From the NCBI GenBank assembly GCA_004557035.1, contig SFFB01000009.1:85436-149435 (forward strand): 64,000 nucleotides of DNA. The letters run 5' to 3'. Positions 25,093-34,282 of this stretch are shown here, piece after piece (the first letter of the stretch is position 1; each line of letters opens with the position of its first letter). The notes beneath the pieces are model-generated. The model worked only from the letters and a program-made list of their open reading frames with translations, was not told the DNA's origin and did not search any database. The translations under genes and the position numbers were made by a program. The stretch is from Bacteroidales bacterium. GTDB taxonomy: Bacteria; Bacteroidota; Bacteroidia; Bacteroidales; Bacteroidaceae.

Positions 25093-25794
25093 ATGACCGG
25101 CATCATCCGCACCAATCCGGCACTTCGCCGCCGCCTCGAGGCCATTCTGATGGGCCAAGACGAAGGCGCCATGCTTGCGCTGTTTCCGACGCTCACAAAC
25201 AGTGAGCGCCGCACGGCGAGTTGGCTTTTGGGTGAAGAACTCTTGCCGCGACTGGAAGGGAGCGAGACGTTTATGTATTGGTTTGACGCGCTGACGGCCG
25301 CCGATGTGCGTGCCCATCTCGGCACCTGCCTCAAAGCCGCAGCCATGCGACTCTCACGCGGCACCGTCGACCTCGCCGACCGTCGTTGGGACAATTTTGC
25401 CGCCCGGGCCACGGCCATCGACCGGCGCAAGACACTCGACGCCCTGTTACCGCTGGCTGCTGACCTCACCACGACAGACCACCTGCTCAAGCGCTTTGCC
25501 GCCGACAGCATAGCGTCCACCGCCACGGCCTGCCTCCGGGCCACCACCACGCCGGCCCTCTTCCGCCTCTTCACTACCCTGCAAACCATCGAAGGCGACA
25601 CCGAGCGCATCGTGCCCATCTACAAAGCCCTGCTCAAGTTGGGCCATCGCCGGGCCTTCAAGACCGCCAGCCTCGTGCGCAGCCACTTCGGCCTTGAGTC
25701 GCTTCCGGGCACCTTTTCTCTGCAACTCGAACCGTGGCAGACCGACCGCGTGGCCGTGGACTACGACAAATTTGCACGGCTCATAGAGGAGTGA
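25093..25794 (+). CDS. Hypothetical protein, helical
   Basis: 233 residues, not recognised. It appears soluble and mostly alpha-helical, with repeated helix-like segments (NPALRRRLEAILMGQDEGAML, DALTAADVRAHLGTC, CLKAAAMRLS). The composition is rich in Ala, Leu, Thr and Arg, with no signal peptide and no catalytic motif that I can name. The codon use agrees with neighbouring genes, and the frame is the only sensible one over the region, so I believe it is real. It precedes the zinc protease gene by 53 nt. Confidence 0.6.
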   Translation: MTGIIRTNPALRRRLEAILMGQDEGAMLALFPTLTNSERRTASWLLGEELLPRLEGSETFMYWFDALTAADVRAHLGTCLKAAAMRLSRGTVDLADRRWDNFAARATAIDRRKTLDALLPLAADLTTTDHLLKRFAADSIASTATACLRATTTPALFRLFTTLQTIEGDTERIVPIYKALLKLGHRRAFKTASLVRSHFGLESLPGTFSLQLEPWQTDRVAVDYDKFARLIEE

Positions 25795-25847
25795 GAGCGC
25801 CAACCTTTTCTGAATATTATCGAAAATACAATAACCCAATCAACATT

Positions 25848-28187
25848 ATGCTCAAAAAAATCATCACCCTGCTCTGCGTGCTGGCCTTGGGTCTACCGGT
25901 GGCCGCCCAGAGACAAAACAAACCGCAAACGAAAGAGAGCGTCACGCGCGGTCTCTTCAACGTAGTCAAGTCGGGAGGCGACTGGTATTTTGAAATCCCC
26001 GACTCCATCGTGGGCCGTCGCCTGCTCACCACCATCCGTTTCACCAATGCCCCCGCCGGCACCAAGAAATATGGTGGCGAGATGCTGGGCGAACAGACCG
26101 TCTATTGGGAAACCGCTCCGGGCGACCTGCTGCTTTTGCGCTCTGACCTCTACGTCAACGTGGCCGACTCGCTCGACGCCATCGACCGCGCCGTGAGCAT
26201 CAGCAACTCCAATCCCATCATCGGCACTTTCAAAGTGGAGAGCCACAAGCGCGGACTGCGCCGCATCAAGGTGACGTCGTTTTTCAACGAAGACAACCCC
26301 GCCATTGGCGTGAATATGTTCACCAAACAAGCCTTTGGCCTTCAGGGCTACCTGCCTTCCGCCTCATTCATTGAGTCGATAAAGTCTTTCCCCATGAACG
26401 TGGAAGTACGCACTACCAAGACGTGGATGTCGGCCCAGCCCAAGACCTATTCGGGCGTCTACACCGGCAAAGTCACTCTCGGACTGAACGTGTCGTTTGT
26501 GCTTTTGCCCGAGAAGCCGATGCAGGCCCGTCTCTTCGACCCGCGTGTAGGCTATTTTGCCGACCGTTACAATGAATTCACCGACAATCAGCAGCGCGTC
26601 GACGTCCGTCGGTTCATCACCCGCTGGCGTCTGGAGCCCAAAGACAGCACCGACCGCGAAAAGATGAAACGCGGCGAACTCGTCGAGCCCCTCAAACCCA
26701 TTGTCTACTACATCGATCCGGCCACGCCAAAAAAATGGCGCCCCTACCTCATTGCCGGTGTCAACGACTGGCAAAAAGCCTTCGAGCAGGCTGGTTTCAA
26801 AAACGCCATCATCGGCAAGGAGTGGCCCGAAAACGACTCGACCATGTCGATGGAAGATGCCCGCTACTCCGTCATCCGCTATTTGGCCTCCGACATCGAA
26901 AACGCCTACGGCCCCAATGTCCACGACCCGCGTTCAGGCGAAATCATCGAGAGCCACATCTGCTGGTACCACAACGTGATGAGCCTTGTCCACGACTGGT
27001 ATATGATACAGGCCGGCAACATCGACGAGGCTGCACGCAAAATGAAATTCGGCGACGAACTGATGGGTGAGCTCATCCGTTTCGTTTCGTCGCACGAAGT
27101 GGGCCACACCCTCGGTCTGCGCCACAATTTCGGCTCTTCAAGCACCGTGCCGACCGACAGTCTGCGCAGCCGCTGCTTCACCGAAAAATACGGCCATACG
27201 CCCAGCATCATGGACTATGCCCGCTTCAACTACGTGGCCCAACCCGAAGACAGCATCACCACTGCCGGCATCTTCCCGCGCATTGGCGACTACGACCTCT
27301 GGGCCATCAAGTGGGGCTACACCCCGATGTTTGACGCCTACGATATAGACAGCGACCATTGGGAACTTGAGAAACTCGTGCAGGCTGCCGAGCTCGACAA
27401 AAATCCCCGCCTGTGGTTTGGCGACGGCGAGACCAACCGCACCAACGACCCGCGCTGTCAGACCGAGGACCTCGGCGACGACGCCGTCAAGTCGAGCGAC
27501 TACGGCATCAAAAACCTGCAACGCATGATGCCCAACCTGCCCGAATGGACCTACCAGTCGAACGACATAAACCTCTCGGGCCTCAAAGGCGTCTACGATA
27601 ACGTTGTCAGCCAGTTCATGCGCTACACCTTCCACGTGGCCAACAACATCGGTGGCGTAATGATGACCTACAAGACCATCGACGAGACCGGCGACATCTA
27701 TGCCGATACGCCGAGAGAAAAACAAGAACGTGCACTCGATTTCATCAACCGCCACATCTTCACCGAGCCCACCTGGCTCATCGACGTGCCCTACATCCAT
27801 CGCCTCTCGCCCGACCCGTCGACCATCACCGAGCGCTTTGGCACCAACGTGATGAACCGCCTCTTCTCGGCCGCATCACTGGAGCGCCTCACCGCCACCT
27901 ATCCGCTCACTGACGTGCTCTCCGACGTGGAGCGTATGCTGTTCAGCGAATTGCGCAGCGGCAAGGCCGTCACCTCATACCGCCAAGCCCTGCAACGCAG
28001 CTACATCGGTGCTTTGACCACCTATTTCACCACGGCCACTCCGGCAAAGGCCGCCCGTGCCGACGTGCTCTATGCACTCAAAAACCTGCGCAAGCGCCTG
28101 ACATCCAACGCCGGAGCCGACCGTGCCACACGCGCACACTTCGCCTCGCTGGCCGACCTCATCGACCGCGCACTGGTGATTAAATAA
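25848..28187 (+). CDS. Secreted zinc-dependent metalloprotease (DUF5117/DUF5118-like)
   Basis: A 779-residue exported zincin. The ATG at 25848 gives a clear signal peptide (MLKKIITLLCVLALGLPVAAQ). Upstream in-frame codons overlap the previous gene. The catalytic motif HEVGHTLGLRH (residues 416-426) fits HExxHxxGxxH of the metzincin clan, and SIMDYARFNY a little later is the expected Met-turn. Regions before it resemble DUF5117 (KYGGEMLGEQTVYWE, FIESIKSFPMNVEVRTT). A C-terminal domain of ~250 residues follows. The substrate is unknown; location is periplasm, outer membrane or outside. A terminator lies at 28265. Confidence 0.85.
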   Translation: MLKKIITLLCVLALGLPVAAQRQNKPQTKESVTRGLFNVVKSGGDWYFEIPDSIVGRRLLTTIRFTNAPAGTKKYGGEMLGEQTVYWETAPGDLLLLRSDLYVNVADSLDAIDRAVSISNSNPIIGTFKVESHKRGLRRIKVTSFFNEDNPAIGVNMFTKQAFGLQGYLPSASFIESIKSFPMNVEVRTTKTWMSAQPKTYSGVYTGKVTLGLNVSFVLLPEKPMQARLFDPRVGYFADRYNEFTDNQQRVDVRRFITRWRLEPKDSTDREKMKRGELVEPLKPIVYYIDPATPKKWRPYLIAGVNDWQKAFEQAGFKNAIIGKEWPENDSTMSMEDARYSVIRYLASDIENAYGPNVHDPRSGEIIESHICWYHNVMSLVHDWYMIQAGNIDEAARKMKFGDELMGELIRFVSSHEVGHTLGLRHNFGSSSTVPTDSLRSRCFTEKYGHTPSIMDYARFNYVAQPEDSITTAGIFPRIGDYDLWAIKWGYTPMFDAYDIDSDHWELEKLVQAAELDKNPRLWFGDGETNRTNDPRCQTEDLGDDAVKSSDYGIKNLQRMMPNLPEWTYQSNDINLSGLKGVYDNVVSQFMRYTFHVANNIGGVMMTYKTIDETGDIYADTPREKQERALDFINRHIFTEPTWLIDVPYIHRLSPDPSTITERFGTNVMNRLFSAASLERLTATYPLTDVLSDVERMLFSELRSGKAVTSYRQALQRSYIGALTTYFTTATPAKAARADVLYALKNLRKRLTSNAGADRATRAHFASLADLIDRALVIK

Positions 28188-28264
28188 AACTGCCCCGAAT
28201 GCGCGACCGTAATTGTCTTTTGACCTGCGTCGCCAAGATATTATCTTTGAGATATAGAAAAAAG

Positions 28265-28365
28265 GAAGAGGCCTCAAAAGGGTCTCTTCTTTTTATATTC
28301 AGGCACTTACGGGAATAAGGGGAAGAATGACTGTCCTTAAGCCGGCCACTTCTGTCCTTATGCGC
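28265..28365 (+). repeat. Hairpin + CATAAGGACAG module, copy 3; likely terminator of the protease gene
   Basis: GAAGAG (28265-28270) pairs with CTCTTC (28284-28289), extended by inner pairs, and is followed by TTTTTATATT. After about 10 nt come CACTTACGGGAATAAGG and two inverse units CTGTCCTTA. Here the hairpin is 78 nt past a plus-strand stop codon, so it can act as that gene's terminator. Confidence 0.7.
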
Positions 28366-28524
28366 GGCCGCGTCGCCCCTATGTATGGCGACGAAGAGTG
28401 AGATTGAGGCTTTATAGCCCAAAATATGTCACGGCAAAAGTTTATGAGTATGTTTCCCCAATTATTTATGTCACATCTGACCGCGGGATTTGAACAAACG
28501 CTTACAAATAGGATCTTCAAGAAT

Positions 28525-28613
28525 GTGACTGAACGTGACTGAAGCATCCAATCACAGCAACAGGCTAAGCCACAATGAGATAGAAGCGCGTGATTGGGTG
28601 ATTGGGAAAAAGG
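28525..28613 (+). repeat. GTGACTGAA/GTGATTGGG element, copy 3
   Basis: GTGACTGAACGTGACTGAAG, then AATCACAGCA, then about 20 nt and CGCGTGATTGGGTGATTGGG followed by AAAAAGG. The order of parts equals the copies at 4595 and 12811, though the hairpin is degenerate. Nothing else is seen in 28366-28647. Confidence 0.7.
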
Positions 28614-28647
28614 CAACAATTTGGGGGGGAGAAGAATATATTGTGTT

Positions 28648-30804
28648 TTACTCCACCCTGACATACTTCACGGGGCGGAGCATAAAACCCGTGGGACGAC
28701 CGGCGGTGGAGAGAAGCGAACCGGCTGAGGTGGTGAGTTTGAGCACGTATTCCGTATAGGGTGCATAGGAGGTGTTGCCTCGGGCACCGACTGTGGCGCT
28801 GTGCAGGTAGGCGGCTGTGCCCCATTTGGGGTTGTTGGCGGTGTTGTCGAGGTATTCCGTGGGCGGGATGAGGATGCTTTTGTCTTCGTAGCCGTTTTTA
28901 CCGGTGAGTTTAATCCACTTCCTGCCATCGACGGTTTGCGACGAGATGGTGGTGTTGGTATAGAGCAGTCTGAGGTCTTCGGCCGTCGGGATATACCAGC
29001 CGTCGGGCCAGTTGGCCTGAACGATGTCGTCTTCTTCTTGTAGGTGACGGGCGTCGAGCTCGGCCGCGGTGTTGACGATGGGGTATTTGTTATGAATGGG
29101 ACTGCCTATATAAGTGGAATAGTAGAAACCCGACGGCTCTTCGAGGTCGCCCCAAGCCATACGGATGCCGGGGCGCGACATACAGCCGGCAATCAACTCA
29201 TCTTCGTCGGCAGACTGCCCGTTGTAGGCCTGCAATGCGACCTTCGACTCGGCACCATAGTTGAAGGGACTCCAGATGAGTTTGTAGGTCGCCATGGTGG
29301 TGACGCCGTCGATGGTTTCTTCCACCGTTTTGGTGATGCCCAGATCCACGCCGAGCGCGTCGATGTGGCGCTTCACAATGTCGCTTTTTTCGGCCAAAGT
29401 GAAAGTGTGAAGTTGCTTGAGCACGGGGCGAATGTTGTACCCGGCCCAGCGATAATTGGAGATGATACGCATCTGCGGGTAATTCAAGAGCGTGGCACAG
29501 TATGAAGCGTTGTTCAGATTGGCCGACATGTAATAGAGATAGAGCGGGTTTGAGATGTTGGCTCCATTGCCATAGCCACCCGTGACCATCGTGATTTCGC
29601 GACCGTTCTTGGTGCTCCTGAAAGTGATTTTGTTGACTTCCTTGCCCAAATCCTCACTCATGATGGTTTCGGAGGATACAATCTCAGTGTTGTCGATAAA
29701 CTCTTTCATGTCGGCTGTGCTTGGCAGGGTCCAGTGGCCGCCCCAATATTGGCGCACGGGGTCGTAGACCGTCTCAGCGATATTAAATGGAAGGAGCGAC
29801 GCACCGTTTTCGATGTAGGGGTCGTTGATATAGGTGGCATAGTTGTAAACGTCTTTCTCGAAGAGTTCGCCCCAGGCCAGCCGTCGTCCTAGGCGGTTTT
29901 TAACGGCCTCGATTTCGGCTTCGTCCATGTGGGTGTCGGTTTCGGTACCGAGGTTGATGGGGCTCCACTTCACTCCCGAGGGGAAACCGAGGTCCACGGC
30001 ACAGCGCTCGTCCATACCGTAGGTGTAGACGATGGCGTGATGACCGTTTTGCAGGAGGATGTCGGCAGCATTATAACTCAACTCTTTCATACCCGTGAGG
30101 TAGTTGCCGATGGTGTAGGTACCGCCGACGTTCCAATGTTGGGGTGTAGGGACGTCGAGGATATAGCGGTAGTGCTCCACGCCGTTTTCGTCGGTGGTTT
30201 TGGTGAAATTGAAGTCTGAGAGCCAGTCGGCGTTGTGCTCTTGAGTGTAGGCATTATAGACGTCTATTTTGGCATAACGATGTTGAAAGCGCAGCGTTGT
30301 CACGGCATTGGTTTGCGGCGAAGTGGGAGCAGTGAAGAGCCAGTCGGTGGCCGGCGTCGTGCTTTGGTCGACGGCCGGGGAAGTGAGTTTGGCCTGAATG
30401 TCAGCCTCGCTCGAGCAGTCGTTGAAATCCTCCGAATAGGGGAAATAGGCCACGTATTTGTAACCCAGTTTGTGCACAATCTCGGTGAGGTCCGACTGAA
30501 GGTTCCAGGCCACGCCGTCGGGGGTGGTGAGTTTGAGGTTTTTGGCCTGTTTGCCGTCGATGAGCGGGACGAAATGGCCCTCGGCGTCGACGACGAAGAG
30601 TCCGAATGCATCACCGGCTTTGAAGTCGTCGGTGATGCGGCTGTCACTGACATCGACGACATCGCCTCTCGACTTCACCTCATCCACCACCCTTGCTTCA
30701 AATCGCAAGGGTTGCCCCACAGCCGCCTCGGGCTGCATATACATATCGTCGCTACATGCCGTGAGCAGGAGGCAGAGAAGAACAAGGGGAAGGAAAGGTT
30801 TCAT
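28648..30804 (-). CDS. Fimbrillin-family lipoprotein with two FISUMP-like domains
   Basis: A 718-residue lipoprotein. The signal peptide MKPFLPLVLLCLLLTACSDD has lipobox LTAC (Cys17). Residues ~30-300 look like the Mfa/FimA fimbrillin fold (AGDAFGLFVV, RFQHRYAKIDVYNAY). Two copies of a FISUMP-like domain follow. The first has VDLGFPSGVKWSPINLG, RLAWGELFE and WTLPSTADMKEFID; the second has YKLIWSPFNYGAES, RMAWGDLEE and WYIPTAEDLRLLY. The C-terminus TGFMLRPVKYVRVE is also FISUMP-like. Such proteins are surface lipoproteins or minor fimbrial parts. No usher, Mfa or FimA partners are adjacent, so its structural role is open. Confidence 0.75.
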   Translation of the reverse strand: MKPFLPLVLLCLLLTACSDDMYMQPEAAVGQPLRFEARVVDEVKSRGDVVDVSDSRITDDFKAGDAFGLFVVDAEGHFVPLIDGKQAKNLKLTTPDGVAWNLQSDLTEIVHKLGYKYVAYFPYSEDFNDCSSEADIQAKLTSPAVDQSTTPATDWLFTAPTSPQTNAVTTLRFQHRYAKIDVYNAYTQEHNADWLSDFNFTKTTDENGVEHYRYILDVPTPQHWNVGGTYTIGNYLTGMKELSYNAADILLQNGHHAIVYTYGMDERCAVDLGFPSGVKWSPINLGTETDTHMDEAEIEAVKNRLGRRLAWGELFEKDVYNYATYINDPYIENGASLLPFNIAETVYDPVRQYWGGHWTLPSTADMKEFIDNTEIVSSETIMSEDLGKEVNKITFRSTKNGREITMVTGGYGNGANISNPLYLYYMSANLNNASYCATLLNYPQMRIISNYRWAGYNIRPVLKQLHTFTLAEKSDIVKRHIDALGVDLGITKTVEETIDGVTTMATYKLIWSPFNYGAESKVALQAYNGQSADEDELIAGCMSRPGIRMAWGDLEEPSGFYYSTYIGSPIHNKYPIVNTAAELDARHLQEEDDIVQANWPDGWYIPTAEDLRLLYTNTTISSQTVDGRKWIKLTGKNGYEDKSILIPPTEYLDNTANNPKWGTAAYLHSATVGARGNTSYAPYTEYVLKLTTSAGSLLSTAGRPTGFMLRPVKYVRVE

Positions 30805-30980
30805 GGGAGGAATGGTGTTTTTTTGGGGAAAATTAGTGAGGGGCCAAGAGGGTTGTTAGCAGCCCGGGCTGATATGTGACACCCTTGCAGGGCTTGCCGA
30901 GCCGCTCAGTTCAAAGTCTAAGAGTTTGAGCGGCCAAGCCACTCTTTGTCTTTTTGTCTAAGAATTTGAGCGGCTAAGAA

Positions 30981-31227
30981 CGCCCTGAAAGGGCAACGAG
31001 ACCATAGCTCAGGGCAGAGTGAGCGTAGCGAACGGCACCCTGGGTCGGAGTGGCCGATTATGTTCGCCCTGTAAGGGCAAAAGCATTAGATTAACCATCA
31101 TATACCGGTCAGATATTTGAACTATAAATCTTTTGCCCTTACAGGGCGCATTGTTTGGGCCACGTTTACCCAGGGTGCCGGCGTCACTACGTGCCGCCTC
31201 TGCCCTGGGCTATGGTCTTGTTGGGCC
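30981..31227. repeat. Long nested palindrome, subtype B, copy 1
   Basis: The left arm is CGCCCTGAAAGGGCAAC, CATAGCTCAGGGCAGAG, GGCACCCTGGGT, CGCCCTGTAAGGGCAAAAG. The right arm is the inverse: CTTTTGCCCTTACAGGGCG, TTTACCCAGGGTGCCGG, CCTCTGCCCTGGGCTATG, CTTGTTGGGC. Other copies are at 42264 (left half only) and 59093. Confidence 0.8.
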
Positions 31228-31289
31228 GTGCTTGGCCGCTCAGCCCCTCGTGCCGGGGCCGCCGGGTGCTTGTTGACATTTTGACAGGA

Positions 31290-31440
31290 AGAAGACTAAA
31301 AGTCTAAGAGTTTGAGCGGTCAAGCCACTCTTTGTCTTTTTGTCTTTTTGTCTCTTTGTCTTTTTGTCTCTTTGTCTTTTTGTCTTTTTGTCTCTTTGTC
31401 TTTTTGTCTTTTTGTCTTTTTGTCTTTTTGTCTCTTTGAA
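31290..31440. repeat. GTCTTTTTGTCTCTTT simple repeat tract
   Basis: GACTAAAAGTCTAAGAG, then GAGCGGTCAAGCCACTC, then about a dozen TTTGTCTTTTTGTC-type units. The unit length is about 8 nt with alternating TTTTTGTC and CTTTGTCT forms. It could slip during replication. Confidence 0.8.
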
Positions 31441-31624
31441 AGATTTCGCCGCCGAAGTTAGCGAAAATATTGACGGCTTTTTGCTTTTTTTTAGACAAAA
31501 TCGCGAGTTTTCAATCATCGGCCCATTTCTGACCACGAGCGGCCCCGTCGGTAAGGCTTGCCGTTTCGTCCGGGCCGGCCCTAAGAATTGTTTCATAAAA
31601 AACGTTTAAATCTAATCAAATTGC

Positions 31625-31632
31625 TAACTTTG
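31625..31632 (+). promoter_or_regulatory. Candidate -7 element for the permease gene
   Basis: TAACTTTG, a match to TAnnTTTG, lies 33 nt upstream of the permease ATG. No good TTTG is found at the right spacing, so the promoter is likely but not proven. Confidence 0.5.
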
Positions 31633-31665
31633 CAATTCAGAGAACCACAAAATGAAACTAAAACT

Positions 31666-33351
31666 ATGAGTTTGTTTGTCAGAAAGTCTGTTGACGCGCT
31701 GCTCAAAGAGGCCGAAAACGACGGCGGAAAGGGTATGAAGCGCGTGCTTGGCGCCCCCGGCCTCGTGGCCCTGGGCATTGGCGTCATCATCGGCGCCGGA
31801 CTGTTTTCGGTCACGGGCGTCGTGGCTGGTCTCCATACCGGTCCGGCCATCACGCTGAGTTTCCTCATTGCCGCCGTGGCCTGCGCTTTTGCCGGTCTGT
31901 GTTATGCCGAGTTTGCCTCCATGATACCCATCTCGGGCAGTGCCTATTCCTATTCCTATCTTACCATGGGCGAGCTCGTGGCTTGGATTATCGGTTGGGA
32001 CCTCGTGTTGGAATATGCCGTGGCCGCTATGACCGTCAGCATCTCTTGGAGCCGCTATTTCTGCGAACTGATGGCCGGCTTCGGCTGGCATTTGCCGTAT
32101 GAGTTCACCGCCTGTCCGGCCGAGGGCGGCATTGTCAACCTGCCGGCGATGATAATCGTCGTCTTGTTGTCGCTTATTCTCATGCGCGGCACCAAGGGCA
32201 GTGCGCGGTTCAACGACCTCATCGTCGTGCTCAAGATTGCCGTGGTGTTGGCCTTCATAGTGTTGGGCTTGAAATACATTCACACCGAAAATCTCACCCC
32301 CTTCGTGCCCGAAAACACCGGTCAGTTTGGCGCCTTCGGGTGGTCGGGCGTGTTGCGCGGAGCCGCCATTGTGTTTTTCGCCTATATTGGTTTCGACGCC
32401 GTCAGCACGGCCGCACAAGAGACTAAAAACCCGCGTCGTAACATGCCCATTGGCATACTCGGTTCGCTCTTTATCTGCACCATCATCTACATCCTTTTCG
32501 CTTTCGTTATGGTGGGAGTCGTGGACTATCACGTCTATGCCGGCGACACCGGTTCGATTGCTCCTGCCGCCATCGCCGTGCAGCATATGGGCGAGGTGGG
32601 GGCAAATGGCGTCGTCACCCCGGCCTATCCGGCCCTGAATATGGGCATCATCGTGGCTATCCTGCTCGGCTATTCCAGTGTCATACTCGTCATGCTGATG
32701 GGACAGAGTCGCGTGTTCTTCTCCATGAGCAAAGACGGTCTGCTGCCACCGCTTTTCTCTCATCTTCATGAACGTTTCCACACGCCGGCCCGCAGCAACC
32801 TCCTCTTCATGCTCTTGGTGAGCGTCTGTGCCGGCGTGGTGCCCGCCCAGATTGCCGGAGAGATGACCAGCATCGGCACCCTGTTTGCCTTCTCATTAGT
32901 CTGCGTCGGTGTTATTGTGGTTCGTCGCACAATGCCCAATGCGCCTCGAGGCTTCAAGACGCCGCTTGTGCCCTACGTGCCTGCACTTGGCGTGATGTGT
33001 TGTGTAGGAATGATGCTTTTCCTCCCTGCAGAGACGTGGATACGACTGGTCATCTGGATGCTCATCGGCCTTGACATCTACGCCAACTATGGCGTGACCC
33101 ACAGCCGCATTGGCGGCGGCACCGTGCGTCGCCACGGGCAGACGCTGTTGAGCGGACTGGGCGTGGTGTTGGGCTTCCTCTGCATCCTCACCGGTTTCTG
33201 GCACCAGCAGACCGCCGGCTGGCAGGCCGACCGAACCATGCTCATCATCAGCGTCGTGTTTGGCGTGGTCCACATAGGCTATTTCCTTGTGCGCTTCAAG
33301 ACAGTCAAGACGCCGGATGGCACAGACGGCGGACTGAAAACTTTGAAATAA
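31666..33351 (+). CDS. APC-family (cationic) amino-acid permease
   Basis: A 561-residue inner-membrane transporter of the amino acid-polyamine-organocation superfamily, most like the CAT/YfnA branch. The ATG at 31666 follows a -7 box. VALGIGVIIGAGLFSVTGVVAG is the TM1 substrate/ion-binding segment (GxGIGAGIF-like). About 12-14 membrane segments follow, including FCELMAG, IVFFAYIGFDAVSTAAQETKNPRRNMPIGI (the TM6/loop signature), and VILVMLMGQSRVFFSMSKDGLLPPLF after TM8. The substrate is not defined by the sequence. A strong terminator lies 32 nt past the stop. Confidence 0.88.
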   Translation: MSLFVRKSVDALLKEAENDGGKGMKRVLGAPGLVALGIGVIIGAGLFSVTGVVAGLHTGPAITLSFLIAAVACAFAGLCYAEFASMIPISGSAYSYSYLTMGELVAWIIGWDLVLEYAVAAMTVSISWSRYFCELMAGFGWHLPYEFTACPAEGGIVNLPAMIIVVLLSLILMRGTKGSARFNDLIVVLKIAVVLAFIVLGLKYIHTENLTPFVPENTGQFGAFGWSGVLRGAAIVFFAYIGFDAVSTAAQETKNPRRNMPIGILGSLFICTIIYILFAFVMVGVVDYHVYAGDTGSIAPAAIAVQHMGEVGANGVVTPAYPALNMGIIVAILLGYSSVILVMLMGQSRVFFSMSKDGLLPPLFSHLHERFHTPARSNLLFMLLVSVCAGVVPAQIAGEMTSIGTLFAFSLVCVGVIVVRRTMPNAPRGFKTPLVPYVPALGVMCCVGMMLFLPAETWIRLVIWMLIGLDIYANYGVTHSRIGGGTVRRHGQTLLSGLGVVLGFLCILTGFWHQQTAGWQADRTMLIISVVFGVVHIGYFLVRFKTVKTPDGTDGGLKTLK

Positions 33352-33382
33352 ATCGACAGCGTGGCTTAGCCGTACATATATC

Positions 33383-33426
33383 GGGGCCGTCTGTGACACA
33401 ATTTGTGGCAGACGGCCCCTTTTTTA
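33383..33426 (+). terminator. Terminator of the permease gene
   Basis: GGGGCCGTCTG (33383-33393) pairs perfectly with CAGACGGCCCC (33409-33419) and is followed by seven T. It is the best terminator in the window. Confidence 0.95.
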
Positions 33427-33500
33427 TTCTGAAAATTTCTCGAAGGCTTTTTTGAGAGACGAAAAACGACCTGGCGAAGCGGTCGTGGCAGAAAATAATT

Positions 33501-33610
33501 GCGGGAATAAGGCCGGTTTTTGCTGGAATAAGGCCGGGGAAAACTCTTCTTATGCCCGTAAAACACCTCAAGTCAACAAAAATGGCCCTCGGGCGGGCCC
33601 TTCTATTCTT
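33501..33610 (-). repeat. Hairpin + ATAAGG module, copy 4 (inverted)
   Basis: On the plus strand two GGAATAAGGCCGG units precede CTTATGCCCGTAAAACA, and about 30 nt later GGCCC/GGGCC form a hairpin with T-rich flank TTCTATTCTTCTTTAC. The same parts in the reverse order mark this as an inverted copy of the family. The rest of 33427-33722 is without a gene. TCCGGAC-like short inverted pairs near 33672-33696 may end cdd transcription. Confidence 0.6.
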
Positions 33611-33722
33611 CTTTACACCAAAAATAACCGTTTCGCCACGCCGAAACAAAGACAAAACGCCACGAAAAAAGTCCGAACTTGATGGTCCGGACTTGATGGG
33701 GTGAGCATGGCTCGTCACGCCT

Positions 33723-34196
33723 TCAAAATGAGACAAACGCAAACGGCAGGAGGTCGCTGACGCTGGGAATTTCGACCACCTCGTCACTGCCATAGAGCAA
33801 CACGCGGAGACGGCAGCCAAAGCGGGCTTCGGCTTGCAACAACACCTGCCGACAGGCGCCGCAAGGCGATATGGGTCGGGCCGTCAAACGGCCGTCGGTG
33901 TCCCGGGCGGCAATGGCGATGGTCTCGGGAGCCTCGTGGGGATGACGGCTTCCGGCATAAAACATGGCACAACGCTCGGCACACGTGCCGGAGGGGAAGG
34001 CCACGTTCTCTTGGTTGCTGCCCACTACGACCACGCCGCTCACCAGCCTCACTGCCGCGCCCACACGGAAGTGGGAATAGGGCGCATAGCTGGTCTCGGT
34101 GGCGCCGATGGCGGCCTCTATAAGTTGGCGGTCGGCCTCGGCGAGTTCGTCGGGCTGCAAAGAGCGGTAGGCGATGGTGAGCGTCTTGTTGGTCAT
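33723..34196 (-). CDS. cdd: Cytidine deaminase
   Basis: A zinc enzyme that deaminates cytidine and deoxycytidine in pyrimidine salvage. It has 157 residues from the ATG at 34196; a longer frame extends upstream but lacks homology. SYAPYSHFRVGAAVRL is the N-terminal signature. SGTCAERCAMFYA supplies the first zinc Cys and catalytic Glu (C-A-E), and SPCGACRQVLLQ the other two zinc cysteines (P-C-x-x-C). This places it in the small tetrameric T-CDA type. It follows nagA on the same strand with an 86-nt gap. Confidence 0.93.
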   Translation of the reverse strand: MTNKTLTIAYRSLQPDELAEADRQLIEAAIGATETSYAPYSHFRVGAAVRLVSGVVVVGSNQENVAFPSGTCAERCAMFYAGSRHPHEAPETIAIAARDTDGRLTARPISPCGACRQVLLQAEARFGCRLRVLLYGSDEVVEIPSVSDLLPFAFVSF

Positions 34197-34282
34197 AATG
34201 TCTGATTTTTTGAACGGCCAATAGATAGAGGAGCCGACGGGTGGAGGCGGCACTGCCGCTCCGCCTGCCGGCTCCCAATTTG

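Larger units (their letters stand above)
30805..31624. other. Repeat-rich spacer between fimbrillin and permease genes
   Basis: About 820 bp with no real gene. In order it holds a solitary right arm of palindrome subtype A (30858-30895), GTCTAAGAG-type simple repeats, a complete subtype B palindrome (30981-31227) and a longer simple-repeat tract (31290-31440). A Lys-rich minus-strand frame over 31240-31596 is only a translation of the repeat. Confidence 0.6.

Noticed and set aside
31240..31596. Lys-rich minus-strand frame (KKTKRQKDK repeats)
   Set aside because: It is only the translation of the 8-nt GTCTTTTT simple repeat; no homology and no translation signals.
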